A DNA stretch of 46,227 bases. Origin: a virus. Position 1 is the stretch's first letter. Each line of letters starts with the position of its first letter. The notes below the pieces were generated by a model. It saw nothing but the letters and a program-made list of their open reading frames with translations. It was not told the origin of the DNA and did no database searches. Shown one piece after another: positions 22,540 through 32,601 of this stretch. The DNA lies in IMG/VR virus record IMGVR_UViG_3300037587_000803, positions 1 through 46,227 of that record; one strand, 5' to 3'. A program made the translations under genes and the position numbers.

Positions 22540-24717
22540 ATGTTGAGGAAAATCCAAAATGCCTTTACCTCAGGGGAGCTTTCACCTGAGCTTGCCGCAA
22601 GGACCGATTTTGAGAAGTACGAAAGCGGATGCCGAACCCTTAAAAATTGGATAGTCAGACCTTATGGTGGCGTTTCCAACCGCACGGGTTTTCGCTATAT
22701 AGCAACAACAAAAAATTCTTCTAAGAAATCCAGGCTCATCGAATTTGAATTTTCCGATACCCAGGCTTATATCCTTGAATTCGGAGAAGAATATATCCGC
22801 TTCTATATGGACGGGGGCCAGATTCAAAGTGCAGGGGCTCCCTATGAAGTGGCGAGCTCCTATCTTGAGGAAGATCTTGACTCAATCCATTATACCCAAT
22901 CCGCAGATGTTCTCTATCTATTCCATCCCGATTATACTCCGAGGAAACTTGTAAGGACTGGTCATGCATCATGGACGCAAAGTGAAATAGATTTCAGATG
23001 GCCGCCTTTTAGGGATGAGAATACTGATGCAGATCTTTTTATTACCGCATCGGTAGAAACACCGGGAGACCCTACAGGCCTTACTGCATCAAACGATCTT
23101 TGGAATGAAGAGTATGTAGGTCAATTCTGGAAATTGGGAGGGGGATATGTAAAAATAACTGCGGTTGGCGATAGTCTATTGGCTTCGGGATTAGTTGTGT
23201 CCACCGTTCCACTGGCGGCTACAAGCGTTTGGTCAAAAGGGGCGTGGAACCCACAGAGAGGTTATCCAAGGACAGCTACATTCGATAATGACCGACTTGT
23301 AGCTGCCGGGAATAGGGATGAACCACAACGCATATGGGGTTCTGTGATAGGAGACTATGTGAACCATAAGGCGGGGGTAAATGATGATGATGCTTATCGG
23401 CATAGGATAGGCGCACAGAAGGCAAATGTAATCAAAAGCGTATTGTCCGAGAAACATTTGATAGTGATGACAAATGGGGGGGAATGGGTGGTTGGTGTTT
23501 ATGGGCAATACATATCACCGAGCAATGCCCCCCGGAGGCGGGAATCTGCTTTTGGCAGTTCCAATGTTATGCCATTTGCCATAGGGGATATAACGCTATA
23601 TCTGCAAAGACCGGGAAAAGCGCTGAGGAGTCTTAAATATGAGTATGAGTCGGAGGGATATACAGGTGAAGATCTGTCTTTGATGGCGGAGCATCTAACC
23701 AAGTCAAATGTTATTGTTGAAATGGCCTATCAACAGTCACCGAATCAGATAATATGGTGTGTCAGGGATGATGGAGTTTTGCTTGGCCTGACATATATGC
23801 CGGAGCATAAGGTTACAGGATGGCATAGGCATGAGACACAAGGCACCTTTGAGAGCTGTGCAGTAATCCCGAGTAATGATGAAGATGAGCTTTGGACGAT
23901 ATGCAATAGAACCGTAGGGGCTACCACGGTGAGATATATTGAAAGGCTCGATCCTTCTTTTAGAGGGAATAACACATATGATGCCTTTTTTCTGGATTCA
24001 GGATTGAGCTATGACCCGGATGAAGTTGATATCACGGATATAAGCCAGACAAACCCTGCTGTTGTTACAGCACCCGGACATAGTATCGATGCTAGTAACA
24101 TGGTCAGATTCACGGAAGTATTGGGTATGACGGAGGTTAATTATAGTAGTTTTGAGGTAGGAGCCACAACAGCGACAACCTTTGAGCTTGCATATGTGAA
24201 TGGAGCTGCATATACAGCCTATATATCGGGAGGCAAGGCAAAAAAAGCCATAACACATGTAACCGGCCTTGGTCATCTCGAAGGGAAAACAGTGAGCATA
24301 CTTGCCAGCGGTGCCACGGTGCCTGATGAGATAGTGGTTGGCGGTTCTGTTCTTCTTGATTATCCTGCGGTTCCGATTCACGCGGGACTTTCCTATGAAT
24401 GCGATTTAGAGACGCTCGATCTTGATGTACCTTTACAGATTGGAACCTTCCAGGGATTAACCGGAAAGATAGTGGGATGTATCTTAAAGGTTTACAATTC
24501 ATTCGGGGCATGGATAGGACCCGATGAAGACAATCTAAAAGAAATTATGTTCTGGTCGAGTGATGATTATCTGGTGGGCGCTCCCCCTGGATTGTTTACA
24601 GGGAATATAACAGGTGAGGCCGATTTCGATTATTCACCAACAGCCCGGGTTTTTATAAGGCATCAAACACCGTTGCCTATGACCGTTCTAGGCATAATAA
24701 CTGAAATAGAGGTATAA
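22540..24717 (+). CDS. Tail tubular protein B / stubby-tail nozzle
   Basis: 725 residues. N-terminus FTSGELSPELAARTDFEKY, CRTLKNWIVRPYGGVSNR and GFRYIATTK is the hallmark of podovirus tail-nozzle proteins. RLIEFEFSDTQAYILEFGE follows. Forms the hexameric nozzle through which DNA leaves. Full length for the BPP-1-type family. Confidence 0.9.
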   Translation: MLRKIQNAFTSGELSPELAARTDFEKYESGCRTLKNWIVRPYGGVSNRTGFRYIATTKNSSKKSRLIEFEFSDTQAYILEFGEEYIRFYMDGGQIQSAGAPYEVASSYLEEDLDSIHYTQSADVLYLFHPDYTPRKLVRTGHASWTQSEIDFRWPPFRDENTDADLFITASVETPGDPTGLTASNDLWNEEYVGQFWKLGGGYVKITAVGDSLLASGLVVSTVPLAATSVWSKGAWNPQRGYPRTATFDNDRLVAAGNRDEPQRIWGSVIGDYVNHKAGVNDDDAYRHRIGAQKANVIKSVLSEKHLIVMTNGGEWVVGVYGQYISPSNAPRRRESAFGSSNVMPFAIGDITLYLQRPGKALRSLKYEYESEGYTGEDLSLMAEHLTKSNVIVEMAYQQSPNQIIWCVRDDGVLLGLTYMPEHKVTGWHRHETQGTFESCAVIPSNDEDELWTICNRTVGATTVRYIERLDPSFRGNNTYDAFFLDSGLSYDPDEVDITDISQTNPAVVTAPGHSIDASNMVRFTEVLGMTEVNYSSFEVGATTATTFELAYVNGAAYTAYISGGKAKKAITHVTGLGHLEGKTVSILASGATVPDEIVVGGSVLLDYPAVPIHAGLSYECDLETLDLDVPLQIGTFQGLTGKIVGCILKVYNSFGAWIGPDEDNLKEIMFWSSDDYLVGAPPGLFTGNITGEADFDYSPTARVFIRHQTPLPMTVLGIITEIEV

Positions 24718-24719
24718 GG

Positions 24720-25439
24720 ATGAGTTTGGGACTTATTCTACTTATAGGTGCTTCTTATTACTTCGAGGGAAGAGCCCAGCGCAGCATAGGTCGAGATGAA
24801 CGCGGTTTAGCTGAATACAATGCCCTGATTATGGAGATGGAGGCCGAATATCAACTTTCGGCCGCAAAAGTAACATCCGAATATATGCTTGCGGCTGCAG
24901 AAAGGGAAGCTCTATATGCAATTAGGATTACAGAGCAAGAGGCCGAATATGCCCTTGAGGCTGCAGGTGTCGAAAGGGCATTGCATGAGAGGGAAGGGGA
25001 ACGGTTCAAAGCACGTCAAAGGGCTGTTGTAGCAGCGCAGGGAGGCACTTTTGAAGGTTCTTACCTGGATGTTCTCGCAAGGACAGCCGAAGATATAGAG
25101 TTTGAAGGACTTATGATAGAACATGAGGGAGAGATGGGAGCCTGGCGTGCGAGAGAAACCGGGACAGAGTTGGCTTGGCGTGCGAGAGAAGCGGGAAGGC
25201 TCGGGGCTCATGAGGCAATTGAAGCCGGAAAAATTGGGGCTTGGCGTGCAAGGACATCGGCAGGTCAAATTCGTTATGCGGGAGATCTTGCAGAAAGGCA
25301 AGCGAGATTAAGGGAATGGACAACTTATCTGCGAGGGGGCACGACCCTGCTTTTGTCTAGTTGGAATCAACCATCAAGTCGAACCCCAACATTAGGATCT
25401 CAAAGTCCATATACAGGTAGTAATATCCCAGGAGTATAA
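24720..25439 (+). CDS. Internal virion (ejection) protein, gp14-like
   Basis: 239 residues: hydrophobic start (LGLILLIGASYYF), then a long Ala/Glu helix and degenerate repeats of AWRARE-xG (residues 140-180). Size, position after the nozzle and Ala-rich helical composition match the smallest T7 core protein gp14, which enters the host outer membrane. Sequence identity is not recognisable, so the call rests on synteny. Confidence 0.6.
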   Translation: MSLGLILLIGASYYFEGRAQRSIGRDERGLAEYNALIMEMEAEYQLSAAKVTSEYMLAAAEREALYAIRITEQEAEYALEAAGVERALHEREGERFKARQRAVVAAQGGTFEGSYLDVLARTAEDIEFEGLMIEHEGEMGAWRARETGTELAWRAREAGRLGAHEAIEAGKIGAWRARTSAGQIRYAGDLAERQARLREWTTYLRGGTTLLLSSWNQPSSRTPTLGSQSPYTGSNIPGV

Positions 25440-26963
25440 ATGGCTATAAGAGTACCGATATATGAACCACGGAGAACGCCTGGTAAAGAACTAGGCATTT
25501 CCCCAGTCTTAGGCGGCCAGAGACGCCTTAACATCCCTACGACTTTAGCGCCTCCTCTATCGCAGGCAAGGGTAGGAACGGCAGAAGTTGAATTGTGGCG
25601 GACTGTAGGTGAAGTAGCAAAAGAGGTTCTTGACTACCAACGGCAGCTTAGACAAGCGGAACTCGCCTCCGAGCTTTCAACCGCGAAGGCAGATCTCTTT
25701 ATAGACCTATCTGGCTTTGAAGATAGGTTAATAACAGAGGGAGGTGACCCTAAAAAATATCTTGAAGACTACCAAAACTTTATACAGTCAAGAAAGGCAT
25801 CTTTTGATAAGAACCTCAGCGAGCCAGTAAAGAAAGTATTTAACGATTACTTTAGGCGCGAAGCACAAAAGGGATTTCTCAGGATAAAGGAAGAGGCAGG
25901 GAGGCAAATTCGTGAAAATCTGAGGGGCGACCTCAATAAACTCCTCGATGTTCATTCAAGGGGCCTTGCAAGCAAAGATCAGACTCGGCGTCTACAGGCA
26001 TGGGCATTATACCAGCAAGCTGTGGACATGGCTAGGCAGACAAAGGCTATCGATCCAGAAACAGCCGAAATGCACCTTGCAACAGGGCAACAACGCTATC
26101 ACAGAGCCAATGCTTGGGACGTAATTGGATGGATAGGATATGAGGAGGGTATTAAATGGCTAAAGGGTGAACGCGAAATTGAGGCACTACAAAGTACACT
26201 CGACATCTTAGATCCAGTCACGAAAGAGGGGCTGATACGCCGTGCCATCGCAGAGAGTAGCATCATAACGGCAAAAACGAAACAGGCCAGAGACTTGGCA
26301 ATAAGCACTACCCAGACTGCTTTTCTTAAAAAGATGGAAACATTTCTGAAGATGTCAACCGAAGATGTTATAGCTTTCAGGAATGAAATTGTAACTTCAC
26401 GCAATCTTGAGCCAGTAGGCACAGGCTCGAAAGAAAAATTTCTTACCATAATAACTAAGCGAACAAAAGAAACGGCTGAAGGTAAAGCTGAAGCTGTAAG
26501 GCATAGGACTTATCTTGCTATTTCTCTGCAAGCCTACCAGGGAACTATGAAAGACATTAGTTTTGCCATAGATGCAGCAGCCAGAGAAGAGATTACCGTA
26601 GCAGACATAGGCTTGATAAATAACATAATAAAAGAAACCCAAAATCCCGCGCTTAAAGAATACAATGAACTGATGAGCAGGGCAATAACATCAGGTAGGA
26701 AAAGAATATTAGAACCCGACTTACTTTCGTTATTTATGTTTACTGCTGATTCAGAGAAACAGGCACATTTATTTGATGAGGCCTTGAGGAAGAAATTAGC
26801 GCAAGCACCAGATTATCCCAGTCGAACAAAATTGCTCGATCCAGCATCTAAAGAGTATATTGTAGAGAGTTTAATCCAAACCTTTAAAGCGCAGATAGAG
26901 GAACCGGAAATTCCGACAGGTCCATCTAAGGAAAGGCGATCTTTAGGAGATTTTTATAAATAA
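25440..26963 (+). CDS. Internal virion (ejection) protein, gp15-like
   Basis: 507 residues, almost wholly helical and charged, starting on the base after the previous stop. No enzymatic motif seen. Second of three large genes after the nozzle, as in T7/BPP-1-like phages, where the second forms part of the periplasmic DNA-ejection channel. Confidence 0.6.
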   Translation: MAIRVPIYEPRRTPGKELGISPVLGGQRRLNIPTTLAPPLSQARVGTAEVELWRTVGEVAKEVLDYQRQLRQAELASELSTAKADLFIDLSGFEDRLITEGGDPKKYLEDYQNFIQSRKASFDKNLSEPVKKVFNDYFRREAQKGFLRIKEEAGRQIRENLRGDLNKLLDVHSRGLASKDQTRRLQAWALYQQAVDMARQTKAIDPETAEMHLATGQQRYHRANAWDVIGWIGYEEGIKWLKGEREIEALQSTLDILDPVTKEGLIRRAIAESSIITAKTKQARDLAISTTQTAFLKKMETFLKMSTEDVIAFRNEIVTSRNLEPVGTGSKEKFLTIITKRTKETAEGKAEAVRHRTYLAISLQAYQGTMKDISFAIDAAAREEITVADIGLINNIIKETQNPALKEYNELMSRAITSGRKRILEPDLLSLFMFTADSEKQAHLFDEALRKKLAQAPDYPSRTKLLDPASKEYIVESLIQTFKAQIEEPEIPTGPSKERRSLGDFYK

Positions 26964-26965
26964 TT

Positions 26966-29900
26966 ATGCCATTTGATATACAAGCAGCAAAAAAGGAAGG
27001 ATACAGCGATGAGGAAATAGCAACTTTTCTTGCCACTGGAGCTAACTATAACTTGAAAGAGGCATTAGGAGAGGGTTATTCCCATAGGCAAGTTGTTGAC
27101 TTTCTTGCCAACAAAGATAATCCCACTGCAACGGATATGAATATGCTTCAACCAATACCTGGAGAAACGCCTAAAATCACAGAATCCTTAGATGCTTTGG
27201 ATAGATTTGACATACTTGAACGCTTAAAGAAAATGCCGACTGAGTTAGCAGATGAGTGGAGAAAAGAAACTATCCATAGGATGAGATCAAGAAAGTATGG
27301 AGAAATCAAGCAGGATTATCCTTCTGTTGTGAGAGCTATTGAAAATATACCTGAAAACTTGGGTGAGATAGTCAATTCCTTCAGTTCATTAATTCTAGGT
27401 GTGCCGATAATCACTTACAAGACAATCAAAGAAATCTTGCAGAGAGAAGCGGAAAAAGCTGAGTTTTATGCCGGGGGTAGGATGCCTACGCCTGAAGAGT
27501 ATAAATATCTTAGTAGACCATATTATTTAGAGCAAAGAGGAAAGGAATTAGGGGCAGCCATAAAAGATAGCTATGAGACATTCAAAAAAGACCCCTTACT
27601 CACAGCAGGGTTCTTTGCAGAGGACAACCCTATAGATACTCTTTTGTTGGGGTTAGCAGGATATGAAGGCATTGGACTTGGAGCAAGAGTAGTAGGCAGG
27701 GCAGCGGGGATTCAAACCCTTGTATCCACAGCCCGCAAGCCCTTAAAGATTGCCAATATAGCAGTTGAAAGACAATTCTCTAAGAATCCCTTGACCAAAA
27801 TGTTTATCCAACAGCCTTTTGACATGGTTATGGATAGATATCCCAGGTTTAAGGATGCCCTTATCAAATATAAAGGCGGTAGTCTTGTAACTGCTATGAG
27901 GAATACCTATGAGGAGCTCAACTTTTCCGAGCGGGTAAGACTGCATAAGGAAGTTTATGAAAATATAGAGAAGTTGAGCAAGCAGGAAAGAGCAATGATG
28001 ATACCCTTCTTAGAGGGTAGGTTGCATTTTAGGAAAGACTTACCTGGGGATGTTCAGGGCGTAGTGGATTTGAGTAAAGGAGAGAGGGTTGTAAGGGTAC
28101 CAGCAGAGGTGGGGAAGGCAGTCAAAGAACCCATCTCTCAATTTGGTGGCACACCTTCCCGCTGGGGCCGTGGCAGCGAAAACGTCAACTATCAGAGGGT
28201 AAGGGATTTTCAGGCCTGGTATGGAGATTTCCAGGAAAGGATTAAAAAAGGATTCAAGCTTGACGAGAAAATGACAGCCGACCAATTAGAAAATATCATA
28301 TACCAACCCATAGAGATAGAAACCGGATTATCACGAGCAGTTATTAAAGCAGAGTTAGGAGATTTCACACCGATTTATGTTCACCATTACTTTCCTTGGA
28401 AGGCAAAAGATAGACTCGGAGTCCATTTTGCAGAAACTACTGGCAAGAAATACACCCCCGGGATGCTAAAGAAAAGAAGAGGAGTCAAGGGGTATTCAGA
28501 GGATTTAACAGAAGTCTTGCCTCGTATGGCATCCTCTTATGTCAAGTGGAAAAACACCCAAGCATTTCTTGAGGAATTTTTAGGTATGTATGGCATGGCC
28601 GTTAATCTGAGAAATGTAAAGGCAACCAAAGAGGGATTAATGGTGGGAAAGCAGCTTTACGCTAACCATAAGATAGTGGCTCCTGATGGATACCTGAGAT
28701 TCTTTAAGGGCGAAGTGGATATCTGGAAAGAGATAGCTAAAAGAATGGATGATACTGTGGATTTTGACGAATCCCTTATAGATATTCTTCTCAATGCCAA
28801 ATTACAGATTGGAGATATCAAGAAAGACTATCTATCTGCTACCAAGAATATAAAGGTTTACCTTGTACCGGATGAGGCGGTTAAAAAGCTTGAGACCATG
28901 GCAACCCCTGTATTTGGAACCCAAGAAAGGCAGGCTATCGTAAAATTGGCCTATGACTTACCTATCCAGTTCTGGAAGGATTCAGTATTGGCCATAACCC
29001 CACGCTGGATTAAGAATAATGTTATGGGTGATATCATATTTAATACTTTTGAAGGTGTGGGACCGTTAAGCTATGCAAGGGCATTTATCAGGAAATATAT
29101 AGATGCTATCCCAGATGAGATTCTAAGGGCCTCCTTCGCCAATGTCATGAAATATAATCCTAAGCTCGGGAAGGCAGAAGAGACAGTGATAGGGCAATAT
29201 GTAAAGGCCATGGGCGAAACTGTACCAGCTAAAATATTAGCCTCAGTTAAAGACATCGGCTATGGAATAAATACATCTATCGAGCAACCTTTTGTCAGGG
29301 CATTGTATATCAACAAAGCGAGAAAAGAGGCAAAGAGATTGCTCAAGACTGAAGGTATTCCTATCAGTGAAGAAAGTATTTTAACTAAGATGCTTGAGAT
29401 TAAAAATACACCAACTCTTAACAAACCTATTATTACCAAAGTAAAAGAGACCTTACCTGTGTTCAATATAATGGGAGATTTTGGGAGGAAGTATGTCCGG
29501 CGCGCCATGCCCTTTGTAAATTGGTATAAATTCATGCTCAGATACGGCGCGACTCTACCGGCAAAACATCCTTTTAAGCTTGTGGGTGCAAGAGGACTAG
29601 CAGCATTGACGGAGAAAGAAAGAGAAGAAGCCTTCAGGCAGTACTTTCCCTATATGGCTGATACTATAGAAAGAGAGGGTGGAATACCAAAACGCTTTAA
29701 TGGCTTGTGGCCTATAGGCACAGACCCAAAGACAGGGGAAGGAATATTTTTCAACGCAAGGGGGTTAAATCCTTTCGATACCATAACAGATATATTGAGC
29801 TTGAGAGTGTTTTCTATGATGTCTCCTATTATTAAAGTGGGAGCTGAAAGGGCATTAAGCAGGGATACCTTTACGGGTCAAAAATTCGATACCCCTTCAC

Positions 29901-30514
29901 CTATAGAAATCACAAGGGACGGTAAGATAAGGGAGTTAGAGAGAATAACCCCATCCTTTGCTACTCATGTTTTGAGGCAATTTCCACAATTCACTTTACT
30001 TGAACAGTTTATCACGCCAGGCAAGCAATACTCAACAGGCACAATATTTAATCCTAAGCCTAAAGTGGATCCTGTAACCGGGGAGTTCAAGTATCCCATA
30101 AATGCCATGGATAAGCTGTTAAACTACGTCGGTGTGGACCGGAAAACGATTGATGTAGAGGAATGGTTTTACAAGCACCAAGAGAGACTCAGACAAAAGA
30201 TGAGTTTAACCCACAAGAATCTCTTGTTTGAACCGGATGCCCTTTCAGTCAAAGAACACCTATTGATATTAGAGGAAATATTGCTTGATAAAGAAAAGAG
30301 GAAAGCGATTGAGAGAGCTATGACAGGTAAGAAGATATTTAAGATTAAAGAAAAGATGGAAGTTATTAAGGCAATAAAGAAGGAGCAGGAAAAGAAAGAA
30401 ATAAAAGCTGCGGAATCGGCAAAAAGGCAAAGAGCTATTGATAGACTGAATGAGCAAGGGGAACCAATAACGGAAAAAAATATAAAGTTTATAATGAATG
30501 AGTTAGGAAAGTAA
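26966..30514 (+). CDS. Large internal virion (ejection) protein, gp16-like
   Basis: 1182 residues, the longest gene. The N-terminus has two short helical repeats, IQAAKKEGYSDEEIATFLAT and NLKEALGEGYSHRQVVDFLA, found at the front of many large phage internal proteins. The rest is helical with scattered aromatic patches. I see no lysozyme or transglycosylase motif, unlike T7 gp16. Ends overlapping the next ATG. Confidence 0.65.
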   Translation: MPFDIQAAKKEGYSDEEIATFLATGANYNLKEALGEGYSHRQVVDFLANKDNPTATDMNMLQPIPGETPKITESLDALDRFDILERLKKMPTELADEWRKETIHRMRSRKYGEIKQDYPSVVRAIENIPENLGEIVNSFSSLILGVPIITYKTIKEILQREAEKAEFYAGGRMPTPEEYKYLSRPYYLEQRGKELGAAIKDSYETFKKDPLLTAGFFAEDNPIDTLLLGLAGYEGIGLGARVVGRAAGIQTLVSTARKPLKIANIAVERQFSKNPLTKMFIQQPFDMVMDRYPRFKDALIKYKGGSLVTAMRNTYEELNFSERVRLHKEVYENIEKLSKQERAMMIPFLEGRLHFRKDLPGDVQGVVDLSKGERVVRVPAEVGKAVKEPISQFGGTPSRWGRGSENVNYQRVRDFQAWYGDFQERIKKGFKLDEKMTADQLENIIYQPIEIETGLSRAVIKAELGDFTPIYVHHYFPWKAKDRLGVHFAETTGKKYTPGMLKKRRGVKGYSEDLTEVLPRMASSYVKWKNTQAFLEEFLGMYGMAVNLRNVKATKEGLMVGKQLYANHKIVAPDGYLRFFKGEVDIWKEIAKRMDDTVDFDESLIDILLNAKLQIGDIKKDYLSATKNIKVYLVPDEAVKKLETMATPVFGTQERQAIVKLAYDLPIQFWKDSVLAITPRWIKNNVMGDIIFNTFEGVGPLSYARAFIRKYIDAIPDEILRASFANVMKYNPKLGKAEETVIGQYVKAMGETVPAKILASVKDIGYGINTSIEQPFVRALYINKARKEAKRLLKTEGIPISEESILTKMLEIKNTPTLNKPIITKVKETLPVFNIMGDFGRKYVRRAMPFVNWYKFMLRYGATLPAKHPFKLVGARGLAALTEKEREEAFRQYFPYMADTIEREGGIPKRFNGLWPIGTDPKTGEGIFFNARGLNPFDTITDILSLRVFSMMSPIIKVGAERALSRDTFTGQKFDTPSPIEITRDGKIRELERITPSFATHVLRQFPQFTLLEQFITPGKQYSTGTIFNPKPKVDPVTGEFKYPINAMDKLLNYVGVDRKTIDVEEWFYKHQERLRQKMSLTHKNLLFEPDALSVKEHLLILEEILLDKEKRKAIERAMTGKKIFKIKEKMEVIKAIKKEQEKKEIKAAESAKRQRAIDRLNEQGEPITEKNIKFIMNELGK

Positions 30515-30840
30515 TGCCAAAGAAATCAAACATCATAGATTGGTCAAAGCTCCCGGATAAAGATAGAAGCGAAAAACCATCACCTGTTAGTGAGAACCTT
30601 GTCAAGTCAATCATTGGTGCAATAGACGATTTGAAATCGCAAGTAAAAGAAGACTCCGCACAATCAAAGGTTTTGTCTGACAACCTTGTGGATGCCGCTA
30701 ATACCATGGCGGAGGTTGGCAGAGATCAGATAGAATCAAAAACGGTTCTCCAAGACATTGATAAAAAGCATAAATGGAATATGGAGGTTAATAGAGATCG
30801 GCGCGGTTTAATTAAGAGCATTGAAGTAGAGGAAATTTAA
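30514..30840 (+). CDS. Hypothetical coiled-coil protein
   Basis: 108 residues; TAATG overlap with the ejection gene. Helical centre (KSIIGAIDDLKSQVKEDSAQ) and basic end. No family recognised; probably virion-associated by location. Confidence 0.55.
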   Translation: MPKKSNIIDWSKLPDKDRSEKPSPVSENLVKSIIGAIDDLKSQVKEDSAQSKVLSDNLVDAANTMAEVGRDQIESKTVLQDIDKKHKWNMEVNRDRRGLIKSIEVEEI

Positions 30841-30842
30841 TC

Positions 30843-30893
30843 ATGGCATTACAAATTGAAGTGACGATAACGATAATTATTGAGGGTCTGTAA
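30843..30893 (+). CDS. 16-codon coupling ORF
   Basis: MALQIEVTITIIIEGL, with its TAA overlapping the ATG of the next gene (TAATG). It could couple translation or be a remnant of a beta-rich fibre protein. Confidence 0.35.
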   Translation: MALQIEVTITIIIEGL

Positions 30894-31495
30894 TGGCTAA
30901 ATGGACAGTAGCTTTATTTGGACATTGGAAGCCTAAAGATTTTGGATGGGAGAAACGCCCTGAGCCTGGGGATATTGTTGCCTTTAAATCTTCTGGACAA
31001 GATTGGACAGACACAGAGAAAAAGGAATTTTTGATGGTTACGATAGATGGCCCAGAACAATCACAAATGAACGCCTTATGCGAAACCTATTTTGATTTGA
31101 ATAGTTATGAATTATATGATCCTCTAAGTTTTGATGATTGGTACTCTATGATGTATTTGAAAGCTGAGACCAGTGCTGATCCGCAGAAAGCTATAGCGTT
31201 GCTAGATCAAAACAAAACCGAGTGGTATGCAGAATATATCAAGGGTGCAAAGGAGCGGTGCAGATGGCCTAAGTTGCGTTATAGGAGTCGAAGGTTTCAT
31301 GTTCCCTTAAATGACCTGAAGATTCTCGGAGTTGACGAGGCGAAGATGCTAAATAGGGATTTAATTTATGAGCCTGTATTGGCTGATATTATCAAGACTC
31401 AGTGCTACGATAAAAAGAATGCCCGATATGTTTTACTCACTGATGAATTGAATGAATTACAACCTCTAACAGATGGGGAGTTAAACATTCCGTAA
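30893..31495 (+). CDS. Hypothetical tail-region protein
   Basis: 200 residues. Acidic and Trp/Tyr-rich, with KRPEPGDIVAFKSSGQDWTD near the start and PKLRYRSRRFHVPLNDLKIL later. Such G-D-I-V-A openings occur in phage proteins encoded beside fibre genes. No function assigned. Its TAA overlaps the ATG of the next reading frame. Confidence 0.55.
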   Translation: MAKWTVALFGHWKPKDFGWEKRPEPGDIVAFKSSGQDWTDTEKKEFLMVTIDGPEQSQMNALCETYFDLNSYELYDPLSFDDWYSMMYLKAETSADPQKAIALLDQNKTEWYAEYIKGAKERCRWPKLRYRSRRFHVPLNDLKILGVDEAKMLNRDLIYEPVLADIIKTQCYDKKNARYVLLTDELNELQPLTDGELNIP

Positions 31496-32601
31496 TGGCT
31501 TGTTACGATGCGTCACCATATACTTGAACTTATGATTCTAACGCAGGTGCGGGAAAAGATTATAGTTCTATGGCAACTTGGGAAACTGCAAGCGAAGCGG
31601 ATATAGGTGGTTATTCCAGTAGAGTCATTCTCGATTGTTTTGATAGTCAAGACCATGACGATAATTGTCTTATGAATGATGCGGACAATAATGCAACTCC
31701 TTCCATTTACAGAGTTGTACGTTCGGCTTCGGGATGTTCTACTCCCTTTGCTGGAAAGAAAAACACGGGGTCTAATTTTGTAAAAACTGGCTCAAATTAT
31801 ATATTTCAGTTAGCTGAGGCATATGCCCGTGTGGAACAACTTGTAGCAAACAACAGTCGAGACACGGGGGCACCCATCTATGCGGTTGGGCTTTTAATTG
31901 ATAATACAAAAGCTGTTGATATTGTTGTTGAAGCTGTAACAAATCCTGGGGCCGGACTTGGCTGGGGAATATACGCAACAGAAAATAATAATTTAATATA
32001 TGGATGTATTGTTTCTAATTGCAAGACTATTGGAATTTTTATTAATTTAGGTGGAGGAGAAACATCGGGAGCTGTTTGTTGTACTGCTGCTGATAACGCA
32101 ACGGGGTTTGCCTGTGCCGCTGGAGGCCTTAACTATCTTTTTAGTTGTTATGCTCAAGACAATACAACAGAAATCAGCGAGGTTGAAGTTTGGGATGGTG
32201 GGGATTGGAATGCCTCAAAGGGTGATGATACTGCTGATTTAGGAGGGGCAGCCACTTATTTTGATAACTCCCAGGATTGGTCTGGTTCGCTTGATGGCGA
32301 TTATTTAGCAGCGAATGGCAGTTTGAGCGCTGATGCGAGTGGGGCAGGGGATCATAATTCTGGCAAGAATCCTGTCTGTCCTCTTACATCTGATTTTTCT
32401 GGTACTTGGGACCCTGATAATTTCTTTACTGGGCCAGATGTTTTGTTTTATAAGGATATAGCAGGCAATGCTCGGCCTGCTGCTGATAATGCAGCTTGGG
32501 ATGTCGGGGCGAGTGAGTTTGTGGGGGTAGCAGGCGTAGCTCCAACAGGAGGACTTTACGGCCCGTTAGTTGGGCCAATGGGAGGACCAATAAATGTATA
32601 A
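31495..32601 (+). CDS. Beta-helix-type fibre/adhesin protein with an in-frame TGA
   Basis: From ATG 31495 (overlapping the previous TAA) the frame reads MACYDASPYT, then TGA at 31525-31527, then TYDSNAGAGKDYSSMATWET and on for 359 codons. The first later ATG (31570) has no ribosome site and would cut into the conserved-looking GAGKDYSS-x-A-T-W-E motif. Residues after it are rich in small and beta-branched amino acids, as in right-handed beta-helix tail proteins. Either the TGA is read through (Trp would fit) or it is a nonsense mutation; a 343-residue protein from 31570 is the conservative alternative. Confidence 0.6.

Noticed and set aside
16921-26963. Diversity-generating retroelement, as in BPP-1
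   Set aside because: Despite BPP-1-like structural genes, no reverse transcriptase gene and no obvious template/variable repeat pair were found.
26966-30514. Lysozyme/transglycosylase domain in the large ejection protein
   Set aside because: Looked for the E-S/G-x-x-N-P type motifs of T7 gp16; none convincing.
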